A DNA stretch of 64,000 nucleotides from Acidobacteriota bacterium (lineage in GTDB: Bacteria; Acidobacteriota; Blastocatellia; Pyrinomonadales; Pyrinomonadaceae). A program made the position numbers and the translations under genes. Under the pieces are notes generated by a model. It was given only the letters and a program-made list of their open reading frames with translations. It was not told the DNA's origin and did not search any database. Location of the stretch: assembly GCA_020199775.1 (NCBI GenBank), contig JAIVJZ010000043.1:1-64000 (forward strand), given 5' to 3'. Shown here piece by piece: positions 27,425-37,158 of this stretch. The stretch's first letter is position 1. The number at the start of each line of letters is the position of its first letter.

Positions 27425-27521
27425 GCTTTGCCCAGAAAGTCGGTCTGCCGCACAATATAGTGGGTGGCGGTGGTCGGCGCTCCACAACATATCCATACGT
27501 TTCCGACTTTTTGGGCAAAGC
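27425..27521. repeat. Imperfect inverted repeat, 19-bp arms
   Basis: The left arm 27425-27443 and right arm 27503-27521 (CCGACTTTTTGGGCAAAGC) pair with one mismatch across a 59-bp interior. The arms are flanked by further TTTGCAA words on both sides. This may be a degraded miniature mobile element. Confidence 0.6.
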
Positions 27522-27550
27522 CGTTTGCAATTGAGCGATGAAGAATCATT

Positions 27551-27620
27551 GGAGGGGCAGGGACAAGTCCTGCCCGCGTGGCTACGAAAGCGAGCGGGCA
27601 GGACTTGTCCCTGCCCCTCC
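27551..27620. repeat. Perfect 26-bp inverted repeat (REP-like hairpin)
   Basis: The arms 27551-27576 and 27595-27620 are exact reverse complements (GGAGGGGCAGGGACAAGTCC at the outer end) around an 18-nt loop. There is no T-run on either side, so a dispersed palindromic repeat is likelier than an intrinsic terminator, although it could still protect or end the long upstream transcript. Confidence 0.75.
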
Positions 27621-27990
27621 AATAAGCACAGACGAGTCGCATCCATTTGCAAACTGCTGTAAACCATTCAAGAGAGTGGTCAAATTTATCGGACGCATGG
27701 TTGTGCCGCCTATAGAAATATCTACCTGAGCGAACGCCCCGGCTGAACTGACTCATGACCTATGACCGGGGTACGCAGCATGACGGACGCGCGGACGAAG
27801 TAGAGGAAGATGTAACAAAAATACAATACACAATTTTTCAAATTTAACTTAAAGTTCATCCTCTCCTCAAAGTCGGTGGTTGGCACTAGGAAGATCGCGC
27901 GTTCTCTTGCGCCTTTTTTGACCAACTTATTATCACCATGCTTCGCGAGCAAATGAATATTCGTACATTTGCGGACTAGGGGTTTATCAA

Positions 27991-29037
27991 GTGTTGCCCT
28001 GGCGAGTCACCAAGAGTTCAACATGGCTCAGAGATCGCTGGAATTTGGCGCGCCCGGTTCAACCGGATGCCGACGTTATCGATGTCGGGCATGCTCCAGA
28101 GGCGGAAGACAGCGGCGAACGCGGGTTGGAAGTTAGTAAACCGCAGGAAGACGATAAGGCAAGCTGGAATCTGGAGCCGGGCGCACAGATCGCGGAAGGT
28201 CGTTCAATATTGAAACGACTCTCCGGCGGGAACCGTTACGAGGTCTTTCTCACTTGGGATGATCGACTCTTCGCCATCACGGTGACGAAGATCGTGCGAC
28301 CGGATCAGGCCGAAGACGAGCATGCGCTCGGAGAGCTACGCCGCGAGGTCGAAGTTCTCAGACGACTCGCCCACCCTTGTCTGGTTCGCTGCTTCGACGC
28401 GTCACTCGAAGGCCCTTACCCACACGTGATGCTCGAACATCTTGAAGGCCCCACCCTGCGCCGCCTGATCAAGCAACAAACGACCATCCCTTTGGAACAA
28501 CTGCTGCCGCTCGCTCTGCACGTCGCCGCCGTGCTTCAGTACATGGCGAACGAGGGGTTCGTTCATCTCGATGTCAAGCCGAGTAATATAGTGATGGGAG
28601 TCCCGCCACGCCTGATCGACTTGAGCATCGCCCAATCCTTCGAGAGCGCCGCCCGACTCCGCCATTCCATCGGCACCGATCCGTACATGCCGCCGGAACA
28701 GTGCGACCCGGCCGCGCATCCGGGCCTCGTCGGCCACGCCGCCGACGTGTGGGGGCTGGGAGCAACTCTTTTTCACGCGTTGACCGGGGAGAAGCCCTTC
28801 CCCCGCGGTATTGCCGGGAGCAAAGACCGCACCCTGCGCTTCCCTCAATTAGTGACGGAGCCGAAGCCGCTCCCGAAGCGCGTCCCCGAACCCCTACGGG
28901 AACTAATTTCAAGCATGCTCGCGAAGAACCCGGCCGAACGTCCTGCGGCCTCCGAAGTCGCCTCGGCGTTAGAGCCGCTCGTTGCCTTAATTTCGCCCAA
29001 GCTCAAAGCTACGCGGCGCGGGATACACGTTCGCTGA
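27991..29037 (+). CDS. Hanks-type serine/threonine protein kinase with a variant DFG motif
   Basis: 348-aa cytoplasmic kinase with a GTG start preceded by AGGGG. Kinase hallmarks are a degenerate Gly loop (LSGGNRYEVF), the VAIK-like lysine in ITVTKI, an alpha-C glutamate region (ELRREVEVLRRL), hinge LEHLEGPTLRRL, catalytic loop FVHLDVKPSNIVM, activation segment beginning IDLSIAQSF, APE-like PYMPPEQCDP and VWGLGATLFHALTG. The magnesium-binding motif is DLS rather than DFG. The HxD loop is HLD instead of HRD, so it is a non-RD kinase. It lacks the C-terminal membrane anchor and sensor of PknB-type kinases. It lies between the injection system and a Thr-rich exported protein, but no substrate can be named. 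Confidence 0.85.
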   Translation: MLPWRVTKSSTWLRDRWNLARPVQPDADVIDVGHAPEAEDSGERGLEVSKPQEDDKASWNLEPGAQIAEGRSILKRLSGGNRYEVFLTWDDRLFAITVTKIVRPDQAEDEHALGELRREVEVLRRLAHPCLVRCFDASLEGPYPHVMLEHLEGPTLRRLIKQQTTIPLEQLLPLALHVAAVLQYMANEGFVHLDVKPSNIVMGVPPRLIDLSIAQSFESAARLRHSIGTDPYMPPEQCDPAAHPGLVGHAADVWGLGATLFHALTGEKPFPRGIAGSKDRTLRFPQLVTEPKPLPKRVPEPLRELISSMLAKNPAERPAASEVASALEPLVALISPKLKATRRGIHVR

Positions 29038-29111
29038 CCGTCGGGAATTTGAGCCGACAGCCGTTCGCGAAACTATGAACGCAAATCAGCAGTAAACCAC
29101 TGGGGGATATC

Positions 29112-30473
29112 ATGATGCTCAATATGGAAGGATTACTCGGTCGCCGCTCTCGAAGCGGTGGGATGGAGAGTTCACGCGAAAACAGGTGCGACGAAAAAAA
29201 ATCACCCTCGTCGATCTACCTCCGACTCATCGAGGATGAATCGGCCGGTCAGGAGATCAGGAAGCGTTCGTTCGGCGTCCGGCTCGGCGCCGTGTTCGCG
29301 ACACTGATGGTGGGACTCTCGGCCGGAGCATTAAACGTATTTGCCGAAGACGACGACGCGGCTGCCGCTCCCTTAAAAGCAGGCTCTTCTGACAAAGACG
29401 ACGACGTAGACAACACGGCGACCGGGACGGGCACCGGAGTCAACACGGCGACGGCCACCGCCACCGATCCGGGAACCATCGACGCGACCGGAACAAACAC
29501 CGGGACGGGAGTGGCGACGGCCACCGGCACCGGGACGCTGAACGGTAAAACCGCCACCGGCACGGCCACCGGCACCGGAGGGATGACGGCGACCAATACG
29601 GCGACAGCGACCAATATTAAAACCGGCGACGGCACGGCCACCCGGACGGGAACCGGCACAGGCGTCAATACGGCCACCGCCACCGCCACCGCCACCGCCC
29701 CCGGTAATGGCCGCAGGGGCAATAAGGGCAAGCATGGCGGCAAGAACAAGGGCGGCGATAACGACGGCACCGCCACAGGTACGGCAACGGCCACGGGCGT
29801 CAACACGGCGACCAACACCGGCACGGCCACCGACCCCAGAACTCAGGACGCGACGGCGACCCGCACCGGCACCGCGACGGGCAACAACACGCTGACGGCC
29901 ACCGGCACCCGGACGGCTACCGACACCAGACCCACAGCCACGGACGGCACGGCCACCAACACGGCGACGGCGACCGGTATCAACACCGCCACGAACACCG
30001 CGACCGCCACAGACCCGGCGACGCAAGACCGCACCGCGACCGCCACCGCGACCGGTACCGGAGTGGCGACCGGCACGGCCACCAACACGGCCACCGTGAC
30101 CGGCACGGGGACTGTGGCCGGTAGAACCGGAACCGCCACGGCGACCGGCACGGGCGCGGTGACGGCGACCGGCACAGCGACGGACACCAATCCTCTGACG
30201 GTGGACGGTACGGCGACTAATACGGCCACCGGGACGGGGGCGGCAACTGCCACGAACACCGCGACCGCCACCGGGACGGCTGGCGGCGGCACCGCCACCG
30301 GCACCGCCACGGCGACCGGCGACACTACGGCCACGAACACCGCGACCGCCACAAACCCGGCGACGCAAGACACCACCACCGGGACAGGAACTGCGACCGG
30401 CGACACAACCACCGGCACGGGAACCGATACCGGCGACACCAAGGGGACTGCGACCGATACGAGGGGCGCGTAA
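29112..30473 (+). CDS. Exported Thr/Ala/Gly low-complexity repeat protein
   Basis: 453-aa protein. An N-terminal cytoplasmic stretch of about 55 residues precedes one hydrophobic segment (LGAVFATLMVGLSAGALNVF) that ends in a signal-peptidase-like site, then an acidic patch. From residue about 97 to the end the sequence is almost purely Thr, Ala, Gly with Asn/Asp (units such as TATGTGTGVNTATATAT). It is interrupted once by a basic Gly/Lys/Asn segment (GNGRRGNKGKHGGKNKGG). Such sequences are expected to be extended and surface-exposed, possibly O-glycosylated. The ribosome site is GGGGGA before ATG 29112. No enzyme domain is present. A strong terminator follows. Confidence 0.7.
   Translation: MMLNMEGLLGRRSRSGGMESSRENRCDEKKSPSSIYLRLIEDESAGQEIRKRSFGVRLGAVFATLMVGLSAGALNVFAEDDDAAAAPLKAGSSDKDDDVDNTATGTGTGVNTATATATDPGTIDATGTNTGTGVATATGTGTLNGKTATGTATGTGGMTATNTATATNIKTGDGTATRTGTGTGVNTATATATATAPGNGRRGNKGKHGGKNKGGDNDGTATGTATATGVNTATNTGTATDPRTQDATATRTGTATGNNTLTATGTRTATDTRPTATDGTATNTATATGINTATNTATATDPATQDRTATATATGTGVATGTATNTATVTGTGTVAGRTGTATATGTGAVTATGTATDTNPLTVDGTATNTATGTGAATATNTATATGTAGGGTATGTATATGDTTATNTATATNPATQDTTTGTGTATGDTTTGTGTDTGDTKGTATDTRGA
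29401..30462 (+). repeat. Degenerate tandem DNA repeat encoding Thr-Ala-Gly units
   Basis: About 1 kb of short units built from ACCGGCACGG/ACGGCGACC-type words, coding for TxTG/TATA motifs. Unit length is irregular (6-12 codons), and many units share AACACGGCGACCG-like cores. Such tracts tend to vary in copy number by slippage. Confidence 0.75.
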
Positions 30474-30505
30474 TCAGGCCAAAAGGGAGCGCTGGCGAAA
30501 AAGCG

Positions 30506-30536
30506 AAGGGGCAAGGTCGATTCCTTGCCCCTTTTT
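30506..30536 (+). terminator. Rho-independent terminator
   Basis: 11-bp perfect stem (AAGGGGCAAGG / CCTTGCCCCTT) with a 6-nt loop followed by a T-run, 33 bp after the low-complexity protein's stop codon. It ends the kinase/surface-protein side before the convergent gene at 30693. Confidence 0.85.
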
Positions 30537-30692
30537 CTTAGGTCGTCCGCCGGCGCACGGCTTAGACCAAACAAGCCTGTTAAGGCCCTATCCACCGCGA
30601 CGCTGATACTCAGTCACAGCCGACGCGGCGCGCATCAGTATAGCTTCGACCCAAACCCAAAGATCGCCCTCCCGGAGATACACGCGTAAGAG

Positions 30693-31256
30693 TTACGGAT
30701 TGTCAGCGAACGCTTCGATGGTAGTTTTCTGAGAGCGTGAGCCGGCGACAAATCGCCCTGAAGCGCGTAAATACTCATTCTGTTTTTTCTGATACTCACC
30801 TCCGCCCGGCGCAACTTGTTTCCCGTTCTCATCAATCCACCTGATTAACTTGCCGTCGCTAAAATAGAAGCGATTCTCAGTTGTCCGCGCCACCTTCCCC
30901 GAATAAGGCTTGTCGTACGTGTCCTGTTTACGGAAGACAAAAATCAACTTCTCATCCCAGTAATAAAAGTCTTCAAATGACCTGCCGGTTTCTCCCTGAT
31001 TGATAGTGGCGATTTTCATAACGGCCTTGCCGTCAAAATAAGCGGCCAACTCACCGCCTTCCGCCGAGAAACCCGATAACTCTTTCTTTACCGTTCTGTA
31101 TTTCGCCAGACTCTTGTTGATGATCGTGTATCGCCGTCGAATAGTAGAGATCGAATCTGTTACCCGAACGCTACCGGCGTGAAGCGTCGCGCTGCTATTT
31201 ACCGAACCCCATGGAATGAATATGGCTGCAACGGCGATCATCAGGATTTTCTTCAT
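30693..31256 (-). CDS. Secreted hypothetical protein
   Basis: 187-aa protein on the minus strand, convergent with the low-complexity gene. I chose the start at 31256 (MKKILMIAV), because GAGG sits 6 nt upstream and it gives a clean signal peptide (about residues 1-23, ending SSA). The mature part is mixed alpha/beta, with phrases such as SFEDFYYWDEKLIFVFRKQ, NRFYFSDGKLIRWIDENGK. These resemble Acidobacterial and Bacteroidota proteins that read as single-strand beta blades. No catalytic motif is seen. The function is unknown. Confidence 0.7.
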   Translation of the reverse strand: MKKILMIAVAAIFIPWGSVNSSATLHAGSVRVTDSISTIRRRYTIINKSLAKYRTVKKELSGFSAEGGELAAYFDGKAVMKIATINQGETGRSFEDFYYWDEKLIFVFRKQDTYDKPYSGKVARTTENRFYFSDGKLIRWIDENGKQVAPGGGEYQKKQNEYLRASGRFVAGSRSQKTTIEAFADNP

Positions 31257-31301
31257 GGACATCCTCGCGAAGAGTTTTTTTAATGCCTGTGTCTCTCTCA
31301 T

Positions 31302-31735
31302 TGTCTTTAATTTTTCACCGTGATGGTGAGGATTTCCGGCGCGCCGTCTTCAGTTAAGTTCGGAGACTGTTGATATTATTGTTGATATTTATGCGAGCCG
31401 TGAATGCCTTGCCGGCAGAGTTTTATCTTAACCCTTCATGTCATCAATCTTCAAACTGAACCGTTACAGAGAACACGTTCATCTCCTCTCATGATCAAGG
31501 ATAGTAAGAAACAACAGACGTAATTTGGAGAACGGAAGAGAAAAAGAGTAGTGTTGCAAAAAATATGTTGGCCGCAATTAGTTGCGTTGATGAAGATGAA
31601 TATGCATCTGCCTCAATATCTCGGACGAGCGAATTGTTTTTGCAACTCTACCCTTGTGAGGACACCTTGCAAGAGGCTGACGGCATCTGTAAACAACGTG
31701 GGCGAGTGGAAATTCTAAAATGCGGAGGTAAATAC
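31302..31735. other. Intergenic region with a partial MITE-like end
   Basis: 434 bp between divergent genes (30693 minus, 31736 plus), moderately AT-rich. It presumably holds both promoters, though no convincing -35/-10 pair was picked out. It contains one left end of the TGTTGCAAAAA element at 31549-31583. A frame that runs upstream of 31736 passes through this repeat and is not a real extension. Confidence 0.5.
31549..31583 (+). repeat. Partial copy of the TGTTGCAAAAA element (left end)
   Basis: GTAGTGTTGCAAAAAATAT and the following CCGCAATTAG match the left end of the element at 61922 with only a few differences over about 33 bp, then diverge. No right end was found nearby, so it looks like a truncated copy. 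Confidence 0.6.
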
Positions 31736-32014
31736 ATGCGAGCGATCTGGAATAATGTAGTGCTGGCCGAGAGCGATGACACGGTTGTGGTTGAGGGGAA
31801 CCACTACTTCCCGCCGGATTCGGTTCGCGGCGAGTTCTTACGCGCAAGCGATAAGCACACGACTTGCCCTTGGAAGGGAAAGGCGAGTTATTACGATGTG
31901 GTGGCGGGCGGGCAGGTGAATAAAGACGCCGCGTGGTATTACCCAGAGGCGAAAGAAGCCGCGGCTAACATCGAGGGGCACGTTGCTTTTTGGAAGGGCG
32001 TACGAGTGGAATAG
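31736..32014 (+). CDS. DUF427 family protein
   Basis: 92-aa protein starting at ATG 31736 behind an ideal GGAGGT site; the longer frame from 31565 starts inside a repeat and is rejected. Motifs of the family are visible: MRAIWNNVVLAESDDTVVVE, then HYFPPDSV and CPWKGKASYYDV, ending GHVAFWKGV. DUF427 proteins form a compact beta-barrel of unknown biochemical role. It is complete and not in an obvious operon; the ABC transporter gene follows after 145 bp. Confidence 0.9.
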   Translation: MRAIWNNVVLAESDDTVVVEGNHYFPPDSVRGEFLRASDKHTTCPWKGKASYYDVVAGGQVNKDAAWYYPEAKEAAANIEGHVAFWKGVRVE

Positions 32015-32159
32015 CAGGCCGCGACGCGAGCCGGTTCGGAGCGGACGTGTAGACTGCAACCGCGCGCCCGACGGCCTTACAACCGGCGACCGCTTTAAAC
32101 GTGTCTTCTACAAACAGTCAGGCGCGCACCCGTCGCCTGAAATATTCACTTCAACGAAG

Positions 32160-32945
32160 ATGAGTGCTGCTTCGCCATTCGTCCGATTCGATAACGTCAG
32201 CTACGAGCCGCCGGGCTCGGCTCGTCCCATTATCTCCGATCTCAATCTGGAAATTTTTCGGGGCGAGACGCTCGTGCTCCTCGGCGAGTCGGGCTGCGGG
32301 AAGACGACCACGCTCAGGCTCGTCAACCGGATGTTGTCGCCGACCACGGGGCGCGTGCTGGTCGAGGGCAAGCCGACGAGCGCGTGGGATGCTATCGCCT
32401 TGCGGCGTTCGATGGGCTACGTGATTCAAGAGGCCGGTCTGTTCCCACACTTCAACGTCGAGCGCAACGTCGCGCTCGTGCCCACGCTGGAAGGATGGAC
32501 GCGCGAGCGTGTGCGCGCGCGCGTCCGGGAGATGCTCGCGCTCGTCGGCCTCGACCCCGAAACTTTCGGCGCGCGTTTCCCGCGTGAGTTGTCGGGCGGG
32601 CAGAGACAGCGCGTTGGGGTGGCGCGCGCGCTCGCCGCCGACCCGCCCCTGTTACTGATGGACGAGCCCTTCGGCGCGCTCGACCCGCTGACGCGCGCTT
32701 CGCTCCAAAACGAGTTCGCCCGGTTGCGCTCGCGTTTGGATAAGACCGTCATCCTCGTCACGCACGACGTGCGCGAGGCGTTGCGGCTCGCCACGCGCAT
32801 CGCGCTCATGCGTGAAGGGCGGATCGCCCTGCTCGCGACGCCGGAAGAGTTTATGCGGGCAGAGGAACCGCTCGCGCGTGCCTACCTTGAGACGTTACAG
32901 CTTGAAGATAAATCGCCACGCCCGGCGGCTGATGGCGTCGGCTGA
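32160..32945 (+). CDS. Osmoprotectant ABC importer, ATP-binding subunit (OpuCA-like)
   Basis: 261-aa ATPase of the glycine betaine/choline/carnitine type. Walker A is GESGCGKTT, the Q-loop is VIQEAGLF (QEAG instead of the commoner QxxG, typical of this subfamily), the signature is LSGGQRQRV, Walker B is LLLMDEPFGALD and the switch His is VTHDVREA. CBS domains found in OpuCA/OpuAA are absent, so it is the short form. Start ATG 32160 was chosen because the reading upstream has no family similarity; the ribosome site is weak. The permease/binding protein follows after 20 bp. Confidence 0.9.
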   Translation: MSAASPFVRFDNVSYEPPGSARPIISDLNLEIFRGETLVLLGESGCGKTTTLRLVNRMLSPTTGRVLVEGKPTSAWDAIALRRSMGYVIQEAGLFPHFNVERNVALVPTLEGWTRERVRARVREMLALVGLDPETFGARFPRELSGGQRQRVGVARALAADPPLLLMDEPFGALDPLTRASLQNEFARLRSRLDKTVILVTHDVREALRLATRIALMREGRIALLATPEEFMRAEEPLARAYLETLQLEDKSPRPAADGVG

Positions 32946-32965
32946 AGTTCGGCAAAGCGTATCTC

Positions 32966-34555
32966 ATGAATCTCATCGAGTTCATCAGGGGCAACTGGCG
33001 CGAGGTGTTGACGGCCACGGGCGAGCACCTCTTTCTCGTGCTCGTCTCGATTGCGCTCGCCATCTCCATCGGCATTCCACTGGGCATCCTTGTCGCGCGG
33101 CGCGCGGCGTTGAAGCGCGCCGTGCTCGGCGTCGCCGGCGTCTTGCAAACCGTGCCGAGTCTCGCGCTCTTTGGTTTCCTCATTCCGCTCCCCTTGCTCG
33201 GCGGCATCGGCTCGCGCACGGCCATTATCGCGCTCGTGCTCTACGCCCTGCTTCCCCTTATTCGCAACACCGTGACGGGCATTGAAAGCGTGGACAAAAA
33301 CGTCCGCGAGGCGGCGGTCGCGATGGGGATGAGCGAGCGGCAGATTTTGTGGCAGGTGGAGTTTCCGCTGGCGTTGAACGTGATACTGGCGGGCGTGCGC
33401 GTCGCGGCGGTGGTCTCGGTCGGGGTGGCGACCATCGCGGCAGCTATCGGCGCGGGCGGACTTGGCGCCTACATCTTCCGCGGTCTCAGGCAAAACGACA
33501 ACACGCTCGTGCTCGCGGGCGCGCTCCCGGCGGCGCTGCTCGCTCTCGTCGCAGACTGGCTCTTAGGGCTGCTCGAATCGCGTCTGGATGCAAACATAAA
33601 ACACCCTGTCCGAACAACGGGCGACGGGCATGGGCACGTCTGGCGGCGACTCGGGTTCATTGCCCTAACGCTGCTGCTCGCGGCGGGCGCGCTCGTCGTG
33701 TGGCGAGGCGCAAACCCGAAGCCGACTGTGGGCGTGGACGGGCGGGCGAGCGCGCCCGTCCGCGTCGGCTCGAAGGACTTCACCGAGAGCATCATCCTCG
33801 CGGAGATGCTGGCGCAGCAACTCGAAGCGCGCGGCGCGGCGGTCGAACGCCGCTACGAACTCGGCGGGAACCTCTGCCATGACGCGCTCGTCGGCGCGCA
33901 AATTGACGCCTACCCCGAATACACCGGCACGTCGTTTACGGCCATCCTCAAACATCAGCCCGTGTCCGACGCGCGCGCCGTCTATGAGACGGTGAAGCGC
34001 GATTACGCCGAGCGGTTCAAAGTGGATGTGAGTGCGCCGCTCGGCTTCAGCAACGACTTCGCCATCCTCGTACGCGGCTCGGACGCGCGCTCGCTAAATT
34101 TGCGCACCATCTCGGACGCCACATCGCACGCACCCGGCTGGCGCGCAGGTTTCGGCCAGGATTTCATGTCGCGCGCCGACGGCTACCAGGGATTCGCGCG
34201 CGCTTACCAACTGCAATTCGCCGCCCGCCCGCGTGAGATGGATTTATCGCTCACCTATCGCGCCCTCGCCGCGCGCGAAGTGGACATCATCGCGGGCAAC
34301 TCAACCGACGGACTCATCGCCGCGCTCGATCTTGTCCAACTCGAAGACGACCGCCACTACTTCCCGCCATACGAAGCCGTCTTTCTTACGCGCAGCGATT
34401 CACTCGAACGCCACTCCGCGCTCGCCGCCGCGCTGCGACGCCTTGCCGGCTTGGTCACGACCGACGAGATGCGCCTTCTCAATTACGAAGTTGACGGTCG
34501 AAAACGCGCCGTCCCGGATGTCGTGCGCGAGTGGAGACGGGGCGAAGGACTCTGA
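32966..34555 (+). CDS. Osmoprotectant ABC importer, permease fused to substrate-binding protein (OpuCB-OpuCC-like)
   Basis: 529-aa fusion. Residues 1-215 are a multi-spanning permease with the coupling helix signature (EAAVAMGMSERQILWQVEFP). A further membrane helix (about 228-250, LGFIALTLLLAAGALVVW) anchors the second half, a periplasmic binding domain at about 265-529 (VRVGSKDFTESIILAEML, DAYPEYTGTSF, DIIAGNSTDGLIAALDLVQL). Such fusions are known in the OpuC/OpuB family and bind quaternary amines such as glycine betaine or choline through an aromatic cage; the exact ligand is not decidable. It forms a two-gene operon with the ATPase. Confidence 0.9.
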   Translation: MNLIEFIRGNWREVLTATGEHLFLVLVSIALAISIGIPLGILVARRAALKRAVLGVAGVLQTVPSLALFGFLIPLPLLGGIGSRTAIIALVLYALLPLIRNTVTGIESVDKNVREAAVAMGMSERQILWQVEFPLALNVILAGVRVAAVVSVGVATIAAAIGAGGLGAYIFRGLRQNDNTLVLAGALPAALLALVADWLLGLLESRLDANIKHPVRTTGDGHGHVWRRLGFIALTLLLAAGALVVWRGANPKPTVGVDGRASAPVRVGSKDFTESIILAEMLAQQLEARGAAVERRYELGGNLCHDALVGAQIDAYPEYTGTSFTAILKHQPVSDARAVYETVKRDYAERFKVDVSAPLGFSNDFAILVRGSDARSLNLRTISDATSHAPGWRAGFGQDFMSRADGYQGFARAYQLQFAARPREMDLSLTYRALAAREVDIIAGNSTDGLIAALDLVQLEDDRHYFPPYEAVFLTRSDSLERHSALAAALRRLAGLVTTDEMRLLNYEVDGRKRAVPDVVREWRRGEGL

Positions 34556-34784
34556 GATCACCTGATTCAAACCGCTCAGGCGCAAAGAGCAGAGACAATG
34601 CGCCCTCGGCTATAATATTTCTAACAACACTCCCTTTCTACGAGGTGTTAGAGAAAAAACTTTGACATGTTAAATTATGAAGCGAGTTTCCCCGTCCCGG
34701 TAGCATGTTCAGCGGACTTACGCATTCGCCGGCGGGGTGGGAGATTCAACTCTTACTCAGCTCAGTCCCATGCAAGGAGAAAGA

Positions 34785-35672
<888 letters not shown>

Positions 35673-36046
35673 CACCCGTCTAACTAACTGCGGTGGCGTT
35701 GCAAAAACTTTTCGCCCGCACGAGATATTGAGGCGGCGGCTTACTGTTCAGGCCGACTGATTGGGGGCAAAATGTTTTTACTGCCCTCCAGCCCGGTTAG
35801 CTTGCGCGAAGCCATCACAAAATAAGTGCGCTCGATCAGACCCTCGTCGTTGATCTGAAACAAGGTTGCTAAACTTGATGAGGAAGGGGCGGGTTAAAAG
35901 TTTGAGTGGTAGAGACGCGCTGAGTCAGGTGAAGTTTGTCTTAAACCTCTTTCAGACCGCGGCACAAAAGAATCGATCTGGCGGCCTGCTGTCGCGCCTC
36001 ATAATAATCTTCGCGACACGACCGGCGAAAGCGGAGTTCGCGATAC
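35673..36046. other. Intergenic region, no gene recognised
   Basis: 374 bp between convergent genes. GTTGCAAAAACTTTT at 35698-35712 is another partial match to the left end of the TGTTGCAAAAA element. A 64-codon plus-strand frame at 35866-36060 runs into the 3' end of the minus-strand gene and has no family-like features. Confidence 0.4.
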
Positions 36047-37105
36047 TCACTGAGGTTTAACGTCGATCTGTAGAACGTCACGTCCGCTGAAGTCTTTGGG
36101 GTACTGTCGCTGCCGAGCTATCCTGAGCGCTAGAGCCTCGAATGACTCCATCCCCGCGTGCGGGTTTTGCACCACTGCATGGAGTACGCGCCCGCGCTCA
36201 ACCCGCAATAAGACTTTCACCGTCCGCCGGTCTTTGTTGTCGGCAGATTTATCGCTTCCCGTTTTCGATTCATTCTTTCTGTTAAGGTTCGGAGCTTTTG
36301 ACGCCTTAGAAAGTTTGTTCGACCGTTCAATCAGCTTCGCCGGGGCGTGGTCAGGAGAGCCAAGCGGCTGCTCTCGCACACGACTCTTGTCGGCCACGGG
36401 TTGGCTTGGGATGGACTCGTGAACATTCGATGTGTCCGTAGATGGAGCGGCCTCGGTGGTCGTCCGTGAAGTGAGAGCTTCGGATTTAGTGTCACTTGAG
36501 GGGACAATCGTGACCGGCGCGTCATTTCGCACCCTCGGAATAAATGCGAGCAGCAGGAGCACCGCAATGACGGTTACGTAAAATGCTCGCTCGCGGCTGA
36601 ACCGCTTTGAGTGCGACGCGAGCGCTGCTCCCACTTCAGCTATCAAACGTTCTTCAACCTGTGCGCGGAGGGCGGGTTGACTGTCGGCGGCCGGTAGCAA
36701 AGATGTCGCTGCGGCGGCCGGAAGGGGAGGCGTCAGAGCTCTCTCGCGTCGTTCTATCGTGTCGGGTATATCCGAAGCGCCACCGCCGGACGGCACTTCG
36801 AGCAGCCCCTGTATTAACCTCTGCTCCCGTTCCTCGACGGTTCTCTCGGGCGGTTTGATTAAGGGATTGAAGTTAAATGAAGCGCCCGCCAGAGAGAGCG
36901 CCAGATATACCGCCTCAAGCCCTCTCAAATCACCGATTTTTGCGTCGATGAGCCTGCCGTCCTCGAAATAAAAGGCCGCAGGCGATTCCGCGTAGTCAAC
37001 TTGCAGCCGCCCGGTCTTGCGCTGGTCGTGAAGCATCTTGATGAGTCCCGGCAGGGAGTAGTCATCAAGGTGGCCGGTTAAAACCATGAAGCGCATGTGC
37101 CGCAT
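36047..37105 (-). CDS. DUF4388 (PATAN-like) protein with a membrane helix and TonB-like C-terminal domain
   Basis: 352-aa protein. The N-terminal DUF4388 module (VLTGHLDDYSLPGLIKML, QRKTGRLQVDY, FYFEDGRLIDA) spans residues about 7-110 and occurs in bacterial signalling proteins. A linker leads to one transmembrane helix at about 190-210 (AFYVTVIAVLLLLAFI), then a long Ser/Thr/Lys linker and an energy-transducer-like C-terminal domain (about 275-352: TVKVLLRVERGRVLHAVVQN, FEALALRIARQRQYP). The topology suggests a cytoplasmic sensor coupled to a periplasmic TonB-C domain. It is downstream of a second TonB-C protein in the same operon. Start choice among three nearby ATGs is uncertain. Confidence 0.7.
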   Translation of the reverse strand: MRHMRFMVLTGHLDDYSLPGLIKMLHDQRKTGRLQVDYAESPAAFYFEDGRLIDAKIGDLRGLEAVYLALSLAGASFNFNPLIKPPERTVEEREQRLIQGLLEVPSGGGASDIPDTIERRERALTPPLPAAAATSLLPAADSQPALRAQVEERLIAEVGAALASHSKRFSRERAFYVTVIAVLLLLAFIPRVRNDAPVTIVPSSDTKSEALTSRTTTEAAPSTDTSNVHESIPSQPVADKSRVREQPLGSPDHAPAKLIERSNKLSKASKAPNLNRKNESKTGSDKSADNKDRRTVKVLLRVERGRVLHAVVQNPHAGMESFEALALRIARQRQYPKDFSGRDVLQIDVKPQ

Positions 37106-37158
37106 CAGTTATTCGATCCTAATCTTCTTCAGGTGACTGGCTGTGGTCTGTACCCACC

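Larger units (their letters stand above)
27350..27990. other. Non-coding spacer rich in inverted repeats
   Basis: 641 bp between the injection-system operon and the kinase gene. The first 270 bp contain two inverted repeats (listed separately) and the words TTTGCAA/TTGCAAA several times, typical of decayed palindromic repeats. The last 250 bp are AT-rich compared with the rest of the window and may hold the kinase promoter. Short frames here read through the repeats and are not credible genes. Confidence 0.6.

Noticed and set aside
27291-27729. Short open frames across the inverted-repeat spacer
   Set aside because: They read through palindromic repeats and start within or overlap the preceding gene.
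29249-30595. Minus-strand Val/Ala-rich frames opposite the Thr-rich protein
   Set aside because: They mirror the low-complexity repeat and lack a ribosome site; only the plus frame has a signal segment and terminator.
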